Below are positions 23,356-31,879 of a stretch of 51,459 nucleotides of DNA, piece by piece. The position numbers and the translations under genes are program-made. Every line of letters begins with the position of its first letter. Within the stretch, counting starts at the first letter, position 1. Origin of the DNA: a virus. Under the pieces are notes generated by a model. It had not been told where the DNA came from and did no database searches. It was given only the letters and a program-made list of their open reading frames with translations. Where the stretch lies: IMG/VR virus record IMGVR_UViG_3300034101_005634, positions 1-51,459 of that record; one strand, given 5' to 3'.

Positions 23356-24823
23356 CTAGTTCTGTTCCTTCTAAAGCTCTTGCAATATCTCTCAAATCTC
23401 CACATTCTTTAATGTTGAAGTTTCTAAATTCAAGATTAATAAAGTTTTTTCTTAAGGTGTCATTAATGCGGACTGGTTCAACTGCGCCAGCAATATCCTG
23501 ACCAAGATGTCTTGATTTTACATTAACTAATTTATGAGTTCCAAATCTAGCTCCCTCTGTCTCTATTTCATCTGATGTTTTATTTCTCAAGATGAACATA
23601 TGAGAGCAGAATTGAGTAATTCTATCAGAAAGAGAGACGATGCTTTCGTCGTCAATGATATTTTGTGAATTACGATTATTGGTGATTCCGCTTCTATTTG
23701 ACTGAACGGAAGTAATCATAGGTATTACTGGATTGCCATCTTCTAGAATTTCTTTTTGAATACACTTCTTAAATTTATCAACCATTTCCCCGACAACTTG
23801 CCATTCATTTTTATTGTTAGATGCTTCTGATGTCGTTTTGATGTAGTCAAAAGAAAATATCATGCTATTCCCTCTGCCAACTTTAGAATAATAAAATCTT
23901 TTCAAGGTATTAATCATTGAATCTACGTCCATGCCGCCAACATTATAATAATAAAATTTTAGATCTTTAATCTTATTCCAAACTGATCTAATTTTGTTTA
24001 CAGTTTCCTCGCCAGCTTGTCTCCATTTGCCGCTTTCAATCAAATGCATTGGTACTCCAGATAGTGCGGCACACTGCCTCATGACAAGCTCTTCTTTACT
24101 CATTTCTCCATTATCAAAATGCAGAACTGGAACTTTATATTTTACACTAACCTTTGTTGAGTAATCCATGCAAAACTGTGTTTTACCAACTCCAGATCTA
24201 GCAACGATAACAGTGATATTTCCAGGTCTTAATAGAGAACCATAAATCTCATTTACTTTAGTATGTGGTCCCATCATACCAAATTCAGTGATTGGATTAT
24301 TACCTCTGTCTTCTACGATGTTTTCCATTTCATCATAGATGTTTTCTGGTGTATCGTTTCCGATTTCAAATAAATTAATTTTTGAATTATATATAACATC
24401 AGCAGATTCAACTATCTGTTTGTAAGACGACTCTGGCGCAATTGTTTTCATTATCTTTGAAACATTTTGCGCGGAATTATATATTTCCCTTCTTACGGAG
24501 TATTTTTTTAATTCTTTAGCTGTTTTAATTAAATTACCAAATGGTACTTTCCTCAAAGCTAAGGATTTAATATAATCAGATGGGTTTACATTGTCTTCAA
24601 AAGACAGCCCTATAGAATTCACTCTTTGGGCAATGATGATTTCATCTATTGCATCGCCAGCTTCAATGGCTTGTTTTATAATTGTAAAAATAGTGCTATG
24701 AAGATTGCTTTGATCTGAATAAAAATCAGATGCACTTATAAAGTTTGCAATTTGAGAAAAATTATCTGGCTCTTTAATTAGCCCAGCAAGAAACTGTTTC
24801 TCTATTTCAAAGTTGTATATCAT
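23309..24823 (-). CDS. dnaB: Replicative DNA helicase, DnaB-like
   Basis: A 504-residue hexameric helicase of the DnaB family. The N-terminal helical domain (EKQFLAGLIKEPDNFSQIAN, LHSTIFTIIKQAIEAGD) is followed by the RecA-like motor: GSLLRPGNITVIVARSGVGK T with Walker A at 208-215, Walker B MIFSFDYIKTT, and a late conserved segment (ILRNKTSDEIETEGARFG, then NVKSRHLGQ). It unwinds the fork and loads the adjacent primase. The genes overlap by up to 47 bp. The acidic C-terminal tail (LDDDNENDEIPDFDRF) may bind partners. A DnaC-type loader was not found. Confidence 0.9.
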   Translation of the reverse strand: MIYNFEIEKQFLAGLIKEPDNFSQIANFISASDFYSDQSNLHSTIFTIIKQAIEAGDAIDEIIIAQRVNSIGLSFEDNVNPSDYIKSLALRKVPFGNLIKTAKELKKYSVRREIYNSAQNVSKIMKTIAPESSYKQIVESADVIYNSKINLFEIGNDTPENIYDEMENIVEDRGNNPITEFGMMGPHTKVNEIYGSLLRPGNITVIVARSGVGKTQFCMDYSTKVSVKYKVPVLHFDNGEMSKEELVMRQCAALSGVPMHLIESGKWRQAGEETVNKIRSVWNKIKDLKFYYYNVGGMDVDSMINTLKRFYYSKVGRGNSMIFSFDYIKTTSEASNNKNEWQVVGEMVDKFKKCIQKEILEDGNPVIPMITSVQSNRSGITNNRNSQNIIDDESIVSLSDRITQFCSHMFILRNKTSDEIETEGARFGTHKLVNVKSRHLGQDIAGAVEPVRINDTLRKNFINLEFRNFNIKECGDLRDIARALEGTELDDDNENDEIPDFDRF

Positions 24824-24861
24824 TATTACTAAATTAACATGTATCTATATCAAAATCAAGA

Positions 24862-25107
24862 TTAATCTGAGATGCATTCAGTATCTCCATCAGACTTCTC
24901 CAAGAAATCCATCATCGCTTTTCTTAACCCAAGCTCTGTAATCATTGAATCAAATCTAGAGTAAATTAATGGATGACCCTTCTCAGTTACACATGCGATA
25001 ATTACCCCTTTATATTTATCGGAATCGCCACTAAATTCATAAAGCTTATTAACTAAGTTCTCTGGTATGCTAAATTCAGGTTGTTCGTATGGTTCAAATT
25101 CACTCAT
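24862..25107 (-). CDS. Small acidic conserved-looking protein, 81 aa
   Basis: Not recognised. It begins MSEFEPYEQPEFSIPENLVN, has a central strand (GVIIACVTEKGHPLIYSRF) and a helical acidic tail (AMMDFLEKSDGDTECISD). The strongly acidic composition and its place between the nuclease and DnaB helicase genes suggest an accessory of replication or an inhibitor. That is inference only. Its ATG overlaps the upstream TAA (TAATG at 25107), so it is coupled to the Vsr-like gene. Confidence 0.6.
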   Translation of the reverse strand: MSEFEPYEQPEFSIPENLVNKLYEFSGDSDKYKGVIIACVTEKGHPLIYSRFDSMITELGLRKAMMDFLEKSDGDTECISD

Positions 25108-25514
25108 TATAAATAAATATCTTGATTTTCAAAAAATTCTTTTGAGACAACATCTGTATGATATATCTCTATTAATTTTATATTGTTTTTTTCACAAAAC
25201 TCTAGCTTTTTATGATCTCTTTTTAGTTGTTGTAAATATTTTAATCTATTGGTATGGAAAAATTTTATATATTTTGTGTGTTGTTGCCCTTGGACTTCGA
25301 TAGCTATTTTTTTATTAGCATTATAAAAATCAAACGTTAATCTTGTTCCAGCTATTCTAAATTCTTCAAACACAATATCAGTACTCCAATATGGCTGAAG
25401 AAAATTTTTTACATTTAATTGAAGTTTGCTTCTACTATCCTTTTGCCAATCAATTAAATACTTTTTAGCGTTTTTGAGATTTTTCTCTCTTCCATCTAAA
25501 CCAATAAATTTCAT
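25107..25514 (-). CDS. Vsr/DUF559-like PD-(D/E)XK endonuclease
   Basis: A 135-residue protein with a compact nuclease core: RLTFDFYNANKKIAIEVQGQ gives the D...E-x-Q pattern of Vsr, DUF559 and related very-short-patch-type nucleases. It is followed by QH and, further on, RDHKKLEFCEKNNIKLIEI, the typical D..K...C...G(N)..LI.I continuation. The N-terminus (MKFIGLDGREKNLKNAKKYL) is basic. It follows recA by 1 nt (TAA-T-ATG) and is coupled to the next gene by TAATG. A role in resolving recombination intermediates or cutting host DNA is plausible. A free-standing homing-like nuclease is an alternative. Confidence 0.7.
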   Translation of the reverse strand: MKFIGLDGREKNLKNAKKYLIDWQKDSRSKLQLNVKNFLQPYWSTDIVFEEFRIAGTRLTFDFYNANKKIAIEVQGQQHTKYIKFFHTNRLKYLQQLKRDHKKLEFCEKNNIKLIEIYHTDVVSKEFFENQDIYL

Positions 25515-25515
25515 A

Positions 25516-26655
25516 TTAATTTTGATTGCAAATTGCTGATTTGAAATAAGCAGTTAAAAACTGACATAATTTTTTATCGTCTTCAATTATTTTAAATAAA
25601 TTATAATCTCCTTGAATCTTATCGGAAAGGATAAATCCGTTTTCATTTAGCATTTCTTTAAATTCATCGGATAGATTAATCCAAGAACCTTTTTTTTCTA
25701 TAAATTCCCATGCGTAAAGCAAATCTACAATTTCTTTTTCAATCCATATTGAAGTTCCATTTTTTCTTCCGTATCTAATTGGATACGAAATAGTCATATT
25801 TGTTTTTTCATTTGGTGACTTTTTAACAGTCACCTTTGCAAAATGTCCAATAATTGGATTTTTTTGAATATCGGGTGTTTTGTTGGTTGGGTCTTGTAGT
25901 ATTAAATCTCCTTTATATCTTGCCTCAAATTCAATTATATAATTAGCAAAGTGAAGCAGTGCGTTTCCACCAGTTGCACTTGTTTGTCTAATTGGAGCTT
26001 TTGTATATGGATCTAACTTAATATCAGCCCTAACTTGACTAATAAAAATTGCCATGTGGCCTCTTTTCGCCAAGGCAATTGATAATCTTTTCATAAAGTT
26101 GGCAGCGATAACCGCTCCACCAGCTACTTTATTACTATCCTCAAAACTTTTATCTAGATCTCCTCTAGTGATTAATCCGTCAACAGAATCTAACAAAAAG
26201 CAATATTTAACTTTTTCATCATTTTTGGAAATGAGTTCCCTCATAATATCAACAACTGTTTCATAAATATTGCTTTCAAAAACAAAACATGTGCCAACCA
26301 CCCATTCTTCAGCCGAAAAAACGAACTTAACGCCAGATCTTTCCCTCATTTCTGGAGAGAGTCTACCCTCAGCTTTGATATAAAAAGCCTTTGTATCTGG
26401 TAGGTCTCTCAAGAAATTTTTAACAATCTCTAAAGACTCTGATGTTTTTCCACCTTCATTCATACCAACAAATCTATGAAGTCCTGGACCAAATCCGCCA
26501 TCTAGTTGCAAATCTAATTGAAGAGACCCGCTAGATACTTTATATGTAATTTCATCTTCAAAATTATAATGATCGCTTTTATTTGATTTTAAAAATGAAT
26601 CTAAAATATTTTGAGATGATATCGGTTCTTTTTCTTTCGTTTTGCTTTTATTCAT
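25516..26655 (-). CDS. recA: RecA-family recombinase
   Basis: A 379-residue diverged RecA. Walker A is G64-M-N-E-G-G-K-T71, and the segment AFYIKAEGRLSPEM corresponds to RecA's AEHALD-P region with its catalytic Glu. Walker B is YCFLLDSVDGLI, loop L1 lies around FEDSNKVAGGAVIAANFMKR, and MAIFISQVRADIK and the L2-side TSATGGNALLHFA follow. The C-terminal domain (after about 300) includes KGSWINLSDEFKEMLNENGF. It catalyses strand exchange for phage recombination and recombination-dependent replication. It overlaps the 26648-26992 gene by 8 bp. Divergence from bacterial RecA suggests a long-standing viral lineage, not recent host capture. Confidence 0.9.
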   Translation of the reverse strand: MNKSKTKEKEPISSQNILDSFLKSNKSDHYNFEDEITYKVSSGSLQLDLQLDGGFGPGLHRFVGMNEGGKTSESLEIVKNFLRDLPDTKAFYIKAEGRLSPEMRERSGVKFVFSAEEWVVGTCFVFESNIYETVVDIMRELISKNDEKVKYCFLLDSVDGLITRGDLDKSFEDSNKVAGGAVIAANFMKRLSIALAKRGHMAIFISQVRADIKLDPYTKAPIRQTSATGGNALLHFANYIIEFEARYKGDLILQDPTNKTPDIQKNPIIGHFAKVTVKKSPNEKTNMTISYPIRYGRKNGTSIWIEKEIVDLLYAWEFIEKKGSWINLSDEFKEMLNENGFILSDKIQGDYNLFKIIEDDKKLCQFLTAYFKSAICNQN

Positions 26656-26992
26656 TTAAAAAATCTTTAATTGTTTTAACTAGTCGTTTTATTTCTAAAT
26701 CTTCTCCAGATTTATCTCCAATATTGTAAGTCTGATATTTTGATAAGTCAATCTTAAAATTGAATGCTCTGTACTTTTTATCAAGAACGTTTTTTAATTT
26801 ATCGCTAACCAAATAAGCTAATGAATCGAATTTTTTTTCAAATGACACTATATTCATAAATTCTAATGAATATCTTTCACATAAAAGATTTAAAAATTTC
26901 ATTTCGCGCATATAAAATAAACGCTTATCCTTTGTGGGGATAAGCGTAAGTTTGGCAAGAATGTGTTTTTTGTTGATTTTAGACTTTGCCAT
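26648..26992 (-). CDS. Hypothetical phage protein with internal hairpin
   Basis: I chose ATG 26992 (MAKSKINKKHILAKLT), which overlaps the gmd stop by 14 bp. The frame stays open further upstream, but that part lies inside gmd. The 114-residue product has a charged N-terminus, then KRLFYMREMKFLNLLCERYS, a helix-strand pattern, and SFEKKFDSLAYLVSDKLKNV with KYRAFNF and a basic C-terminal helix. The family is unknown. The coding DNA for residues 16-24 forms a perfect 10-bp hairpin followed by a T-rich tract, so an alternative is that the gene really starts at MREMKF (26910) after a terminator. Confidence 0.55.
   Translation of the reverse strand: MAKSKINKKHILAKLTLIPTKDKRLFYMREMKFLNLLCERYSLEFMNIVSFEKKFDSLAYLVSDKLKNVLDKKYRAFNFKIDLSKYQTYNIGDKSGEDLEIKRLVKTIKDFLNE
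26921..26947 (-). terminator. Terminator-like hairpin inside the 26648-26992 coding region
   Basis: A perfect 10-bp stem (26921-26930, ACGCTTATCC, with 26938-26947) closes a 7-nt loop. Leftward it is followed by TTATTTTATA. It lies 32 bp beyond the gmd stop, inside the start of the next gene. It may attenuate transcription between the sugar island and recA, or serve as an RNA stability element. Confidence 0.5.
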
Positions 26993-28103
26993 ACTCAAGT
27001 ATATCATGAAAAACCATCTTGTCAACAAGTTCTTTAAATGATGTCTTTGGTTTCCACTCAAGTTCCTCACGCGCTTTTGTGGAATCTCCTAAAAGGAGAT
27101 CAACCTCCGCAGGTCTATAATATTTAATATTAATTTTCATTAAGATTTCATTAGTATTAATGTTATTAAAAGTTTCATCTATGCCGCTACCATCCCAATA
27201 ACCGATAATCCCAGCAGCCTTAAAAGCCAATTCAACAAACTCTCTAATTGTGTGGGTTTCGTTTGAAGAAAGAACGTATTCTTTTGGTTCTTGTTGATTT
27301 AACATTAACCAAATGCCTTCAACAAAATCTTCGGCATCACTCCAGTCTCTTTTTGCATCAACATTTCCAAGTTCAAGTGCGCAGAAATTTTGATTATTAT
27401 CTATTGCATTTTTAATTCTCGCAACCGCTTTGGTTATTTTTCTGGTAACGAATTCTTCGCCACGTCTAATTCCCTCGTGATTAAAAAGCCAACCCTGAAC
27501 AGCATAAAGATTATAAGATTCCCTCCAGACCTTAACAAGCTGTCTAGATGCGGCTTTAGAAGCTCCATATGGACTTCTAGGACGCAATGGATGATTTTCA
27601 TCTTGAGGAACATAAGATACATCGCCAAACTCTTCTGAAGATCCAGCTTGATAAAACCTACAGCTTGGGTGGTAAAGTCTAATAGCCTCTAATATATTGA
27701 GTGCTGATGTGGCATTTGTCTCCCATGTTTGTTGGGCAAAATCCCAGCTGCTTCCGACAAAGCTTTGAGCGGCCAAATTAATAAAATAATCTGGTTTTAT
27801 TTTTTCTATTATTCTGGCAATTGAGTAACTATCAGTAAGATCAAAGTTAATTAAATGAAAGCGCTTGTTATTTATATGAGAAATATTTTTATGATTATAA
27901 ACACTCAATCTACGAACACAACCAAAAATTTCATAATCAGTATTATTTAGCAAATAGTCAACCATGTGACTTCCATCTTGACCAGTAACCCCAGTAATAA
28001 TTATTGTTTTTTTACCAGTAGCTAATTTATACGCATCTTCTATATTAAGTATATCCATATGATCTATTTTTTTGCCAAAATATGTTTCGTTTAAATTTTG
28101 CAT
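26979..28103 (-). CDS. gmd: GDP-mannose 4,6-dehydratase
   Basis: A 374-residue short-chain dehydrogenase/reductase that converts GDP-mannose to GDP-4-keto-6-deoxymannose. Seen: NADP-binding T37-G-V-T-G-Q-D-G44, the acidic strand INFDLTDS, NLAAQSFVGSSW, the catalytic segment GSSEEFG, SPYGASKAASRQL with the Tyr-x3-Lys pair, GWLFNHEGIRRGEEFVTRKI, and GNVDAKRDWSDAEDFVEGIW. All catalytic features are intact. A 33-residue N-terminal extension precedes the Rossmann strand. It is the last gene of the sugar island. No partner reductase or epimerase (for fucose or rhamnose) is seen, so host enzymes or the neighbouring methyltransferase and glycosyltransferases would finish the sugar. No Shine-Dalgarno sequence is present. 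Confidence 0.93.
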   Translation of the reverse strand: MQNLNETYFGKKIDHMDILNIEDAYKLATGKKTIIITGVTGQDGSHMVDYLLNNTDYEIFGCVRRLSVYNHKNISHINNKRFHLINFDLTDSYSIARIIEKIKPDYFINLAAQSFVGSSWDFAQQTWETNATSALNILEAIRLYHPSCRFYQAGSSEEFGDVSYVPQDENHPLRPRSPYGASKAASRQLVKVWRESYNLYAVQGWLFNHEGIRRGEEFVTRKITKAVARIKNAIDNNQNFCALELGNVDAKRDWSDAEDFVEGIWLMLNQQEPKEYVLSSNETHTIREFVELAFKAAGIIGYWDGSGIDETFNNINTNEILMKINIKYYRPAEVDLLLGDSTKAREELEWKPKTSFKELVDKMVFHDILEYGKV

Positions 28104-28147
28104 TTAATTTGATTTTGAATTTATATTAAATACTTTATGTAGATATT

Positions 28148-28966
28148 CTATTTTATTTTATAATATTTATTAATAATTTCTGGGTGTTGATCCGCAAAAG
28201 GAAAGGTCTTACAACCAAATATATCTAATTCTTTGTTTGTTTGCCATTCCTTGAATAAAGAAATTTTATCAGGATTGTTATAAAATTTACTTTTAAATAA
28301 AACTTGCTCTTCAGAAACATAGCTATAATGATTTAATTTTAAGTTCATTTTTAATGTTTCATATTTTGAAATTATTTTCTCATATTCATTAAATAACATC
28401 TTAGGTGGTTCATGAGATATCCATTTACTATTTTTATTTATTTTAAATATTCTCATCCATGGTATTTTATTTGCCCATACTCCATCAGATCTTTCATCTA
28501 TGCAATAATCAAAACCACCCCAAAAGTGATTGGCAAAAAAATCAATTCTACTTGGTTTTTCTTGTTTTAAAATTTCAATAATTTTTTTAATGTCATTTTT
28601 TTTATAGAATTCATCAATATCAATTTGCCAAACATAGTCAGCTTCATAAATTGGAGAATTTTCATAAAACCAATAATTTAACATTGATGTTTTACCGTCC
28701 CAGAAATGCTCGGCTTCTTTTAAAAAAAAGTTTGATTTATTTTTTGCGAATTTTTTTATTACATCGACAGTATTGTCTGTTGATTTTCCATCTTTTGTAA
28801 AGAAAGATGTATCTCCATCCCAATAATGGTTTTTTGCTTTTGTAGCTCCTTCTGTAATAAAAACAAAATCCCCAATATCATTGACTTGCTCTAACCAGGC
28901 ATCCAACATTTTAGATGGAAGGCTATTTTGCGCATTAAATATAATTGATTGAACTGCAATTTTCAT
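28148..28966 (-). CDS. GT2/GT-A-like glycosyltransferase
   Basis: A 272-residue protein with a GT-A layout. It starts MKIAVQSIIFNAQNSLPSKM, has FVFITEGATKAKNHYWDGDT, then KSTDNTVDVIKKFAK, and the metal-binding motif in YVWQIDIDEFYKK (D-I-D) near residue 115. FANHFWGGFDYCIDERSDGV and a WISHEPPK segment follow. These fit the family-2-like enzymes often found in phage and surface-polysaccharide clusters. Its stop is 44 bp from the gmd start, the largest gap in this island. It overlaps the methyltransferase gene upstream by 4 bp. Donor and acceptor are not deducible. Confidence 0.75.
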   Translation of the reverse strand: MKIAVQSIIFNAQNSLPSKMLDAWLEQVNDIGDFVFITEGATKAKNHYWDGDTSFFTKDGKSTDNTVDVIKKFAKNKSNFFLKEAEHFWDGKTSMLNYWFYENSPIYEADYVWQIDIDEFYKKNDIKKIIEILKQEKPSRIDFFANHFWGGFDYCIDERSDGVWANKIPWMRIFKINKNSKWISHEPPKMLFNEYEKIISKYETLKMNLKLNHYSYVSEEQVLFKSKFYNNPDKISLFKEWQTNKELDIFGCKTFPFADQHPEIINKYYKIK

Positions 28967-29559
28967 TTTTCAAAAATACAATATCCATTTCTATGGTTTA
29001 AATTATCAACGATAATTTTATGTGTTTTCAATAAATCTTCTCTTGCCATAAAATTTTTTATTGTTGGAGGTCTTGTGTCATCTAAGAATACAATTCTTGA
29101 TCTATCTTTTAAAATCAAATATTCATTCCAACTAGAATATTCGCCTCCATCTAAAATTAGAAAATCTATTTCTTCTGGAATTTGATCTAAAACATTTTTA
29201 CAATTATTGATATTTTTTAGATCTTCATTATACCATGATAATTTCAAATTTTTATCATAATCAGTAAAAAATGAATCATCTAATAAGTTGAAATCTAATA
29301 GTTTATCACTAATGAATCCATTAATAATAGAAACTTCTTTTTTGTTTTTATAAAAATCAAAGGCAACATCATACATTTCTTTACATGTCTCTAAAGAAAT
29401 TAATTTTTTATTTGTGTTTTTAATTGCCTCATATATACAAAAAGTGGACCCCATCCCGTTCCATGTTCCTATTTCAATAATATTTTGGACATCTTCTCTT
29501 TCGCATATTTTTCTAATATGCAAGCCAGCCTCGTCCTTTAAATCTATTTGTCCAATCAT
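28963..29559 (-). CDS. SAM-dependent class I methyltransferase
   Basis: A 198-residue protein with motif I NIIEIGTWNGMGSTFCIYEA, the acidic end of strand 2 LISLETCKEM, and a late motif FLILDGGEYSSWNEYLILKD followed by SRIVFLDDTRPP. This is the pattern of small CmcI/TylF-like O- or N-methyltransferases that act on sugars. Its place between two glycosyltransferases suggests it methylates a sugar residue of the glycan made by this island (inference). It overlaps both neighbours by 4 bp (ATGA), so the genes are coupled. There is no membrane segment. Confidence 0.78.
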   Translation of the reverse strand: MIGQIDLKDEAGLHIRKICEREDVQNIIEIGTWNGMGSTFCIYEAIKNTNKKLISLETCKEMYDVAFDFYKNKKEVSIINGFISDKLLDFNLLDDSFFTDYDKNLKLSWYNEDLKNINNCKNVLDQIPEEIDFLILDGGEYSSWNEYLILKDRSRIVFLDDTRPPTIKNFMAREDLLKTHKIIVDNLNHRNGYCIFEK

Positions 29560-30512
29560 AATTCATTTAAAATTTTTGTCCACAATGAATAAATTATATC
29601 TTTATTTGATTGGTAATCAATATTTATTTCTGGTTTTTTTATATTATCCAATTGGAAAAACGAAGCTTTTATTGTTCCGTTGTAAAAATCTGAATAAGAT
29701 AGCCATTTTTTATTTAGAAAAAGATTAGGTTGCCTATCTGGATTATTATTTGGAAAAACAATTTCAGAAAATAATGGTATTTTATTGTTTATTAATTCAA
29801 TTGCATACTCTAATGATGGAAAATTAAGCGGAACTCCAGCTTCATATTGTTCAAATATAGACATGGTTGAAACATTGTATGGAAGATGAATTATACTTTG
29901 ATATGAGTAAAGCTCGTCCCATGAATATTGATGAATTTTACTTTGATGTATAAAATCATGATTATTAAAATCAATTAAAAATTTACTAAAAATTATAGAT
30001 TGATTTTTTATTGGTTTATATTTTGAATTTGTATATTTACATAAACTAGGAATCCATTGCCATTCTTTTTCAAGAAAAAGCTCACAATATTTTTGATCAA
30101 ATTGATTGTTTGCAACTAAAATTAAATTTTTATTATTGTTTAATGACTCCTCTAACCACGCTAGTCTTTTGGGGTCATCGGCAAATGGATAATCATACCT
30201 TGTCGCTGCAATTACGATAATTGGTTTGTTGAACTTTTCAAATAATTTCAAAAAACAAGGCGGATATGCACATATAAATGCATCATACTTGTCTAATTCA
30301 TCTTTGTGAAATTTATAAAAAATTTCAACCATTTCTTCGTTTAAGTTTTTCCAATTGTTTTCGTTTATAATTTTGGACGGACAGTTTGGTAAATTAAAAA
30401 CCCATTTGTGTCCAGACAATGACCATGAATCGACTTTATGACCAAGATCTTCAAAGATGTTTTTGATATCTGCTATAACAGATATGTGACAATCTATATT
30501 AAAAAAATTCAT
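29556..30512 (-). CDS. Putative GT-B glycosyltransferase
   Basis: A 318-residue protein beginning MNFFNIDCHISVIADIKNIF, with EDLGHKVDSWSLSGHKWVF as the first Rossmann start. Then come YDAFICAYPPCFLKLFEKFN and KPIIVIAATRYDYPFADDP. The second half contains YSYQSIIHLPYNVSTMSIFE-QYEAGVPLNFPS, which matches the donor-binding helix of GT4-like enzymes (S.fE....G.P). Similar proteins occur in phage and marine bacterial surface-sugar loci. Exact family and substrate are unknown. It overlaps the methyltransferase by 4 bp and the next gene by 14 bp. Confidence 0.6.
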   Translation of the reverse strand: MNFFNIDCHISVIADIKNIFEDLGHKVDSWSLSGHKWVFNLPNCPSKIINENNWKNLNEEMVEIFYKFHKDELDKYDAFICAYPPCFLKLFEKFNKPIIVIAATRYDYPFADDPKRLAWLEESLNNNKNLILVANNQFDQKYCELFLEKEWQWIPSLCKYTNSKYKPIKNQSIIFSKFLIDFNNHDFIHQSKIHQYSWDELYSYQSIIHLPYNVSTMSIFEQYEAGVPLNFPSLEYAIELINNKIPLFSEIVFPNNNPDRQPNLFLNKKWLSYSDFYNGTIKASFFQLDNIKKPEINIDYQSNKDIIYSLWTKILNEL

Positions 30513-31158
30513 AACTAGACAATGCGTTGATATGTTCTATTGGTGTTTCATCGTTTCCATTAAAAACTTGACCAACAAATTCATAGCCCTCCCTTTTCGT
30601 TGGAAAAGGTTTCTTTTCGAAAAATTCATCATGTGTAATTTTATCATCACCAATAAATGGAAATAATGTATTTATAAAAAATACGTAATCAGTTCCATAT
30701 TGATTTTCTGGTTTAAAAGATTTTAGAATATTTTCAAAATCATATTTTTTATTAACTTTCATTCCCCACATTCCGCCAAGAATTGGATATCCGTGATGCG
30801 GATGGTCCCTCATGATGTGAAATGTCTTATCAGATTTTTCCCACTCATCAACTGCATTTTTTTCTCTTAAGTTCAATCTTGAGTCAGTATCTCTAAAGAT
30901 AACAATATCAATATTATTATCGTAACCAGCTTCGAATCTCCAAAACATTGAAGACCAATCTGGTTTATCTTTTTTAATAAAAATTTCTGAATTTTCTTTT
31001 TCTAGTTTATCAATAATTGATTTATCTACATTATCTGAAATATAAAATCTACAGATCCAATCTGGATATATAATCTTTGATAAGATTGCGTTTTTTACTG
31101 CACCATCACAGTATTTTGGATCATTACCCCATAATGAAAATGATATTATTTTTTTCAT
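30499..31158 (-). CDS. GT-A glycosyltransferase-like protein with DxD motif
   Basis: A 219-residue protein: MKKIISFSLWGNDPKYCDGA, then YPDWICRFYISDNV, DWSSMFWRFEAGYDNNIDIV and the metal-binding IFRDTDSRLNLREK (D-T-D). After this come HIMRDHPHHGYPILGGMWGM and GTDYVFFINTLFPFI. The arrangement of a W.R..A....D.vi.RD.DSR block and a G.W..K segment is typical of a small group of surface-sugar glycosyltransferases related to GT32/GT8 types. It overlaps neighbours by 4 and 14 bp. Its acceptor is not known. Confidence 0.68.
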   Translation of the reverse strand: MKKIISFSLWGNDPKYCDGAVKNAILSKIIYPDWICRFYISDNVDKSIIDKLEKENSEIFIKKDKPDWSSMFWRFEAGYDNNIDIVIFRDTDSRLNLREKNAVDEWEKSDKTFHIMRDHPHHGYPILGGMWGMKVNKKYDFENILKSFKPENQYGTDYVFFINTLFPFIGDDKITHDEFFEKKPFPTKREGYEFVGQVFNGNDETPIEHINALSSYEFF

Positions 31159-31859
31159 GAATATTTTTTTCTTACTTCTATTACTTCGTCAATAGCCTTT
31201 TTTAATGTTTCTTGTTTTGTTGAAACACCATTTGGGTTGTGATAATAAGATCCAATAATTTCATTTATTTTTTGGAATTTACCATCACCAGTTAAAACCC
31301 TTAACCACATATCATAATCCGCAGCTGAAAAATATTTCGTATCAAAAAGTCCAAATCTTTCGTGCATGTCTTTTCTCCACATTGGCATACAGTGCGGAGA
31401 ATTGGTTTTTAACATGTCTTCAATTTTACCTTCATAACAATTTATGACTTTATTTTTATCGCAAAATTCAAAATTTAAATTAGGTTTGTCTGTTTGAATT
31501 GTATATCCATAACACAGATCAATTGAACTATTAGATTCTAAAACTTCTACTTGTTTTTGTAATGAATTATAAGATCTTCTATCGTCTGTATTCCAATTAG
31601 TTAAAAAATTGGATGTTGATAATTCAATTCCTTTATTCCATGCTTCATATACTGAGCAGTTGCCAATATTAAAATATTTAATATTTTTAAAATCTAAAAA
31701 TGGAGTTATGTCGTTCAACTCTTCGTGTGGTGAATCTGCATCTAATAATAAGAATTCACATTCATGAAAGATTGATTGTCTTTTTATATCTTGTAAAAAG
31801 TGATCTATAAATTCACCAGCTTTAAATATTGAAGTGATTACTGATACTCGATAATTCAT
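31155..31859 (-). CDS. GT2 family glycosyltransferase
   Basis: A 234-residue GT2 enzyme: MNYRVSVITSIFKAGEFIDH, FLLLDADSPHEELND, YFNIGNCSVYEAWNKGIELS and then LTNWNTDDRRSYNSLQKQVE, with the N-T-D-D element in place of the DxD. ADYDMWLRVLTGDGKFQKI is the conserved ED-type segment (a typical D..w..R). It is complete and of normal catalytic-domain length. It is the first gene of the sugar island, 20 bp after the 31880-32863 gene, and overlaps the next gene by 4 bp. It would transfer a nucleotide-activated sugar to a glycan acceptor. Confidence 0.8.
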   Translation of the reverse strand: MNYRVSVITSIFKAGEFIDHFLQDIKRQSIFHECEFLLLDADSPHEELNDITPFLDFKNIKYFNIGNCSVYEAWNKGIELSTSNFLTNWNTDDRRSYNSLQKQVEVLESNSSIDLCYGYTIQTDKPNLNFEFCDKNKVINCYEGKIEDMLKTNSPHCMPMWRKDMHERFGLFDTKYFSAADYDMWLRVLTGDGKFQKINEIIGSYYHNPNGVSTKQETLKKAIDEVIEVRKKYS

Positions 31860-31879
31860 GCTAGTGCATGATTATAATA

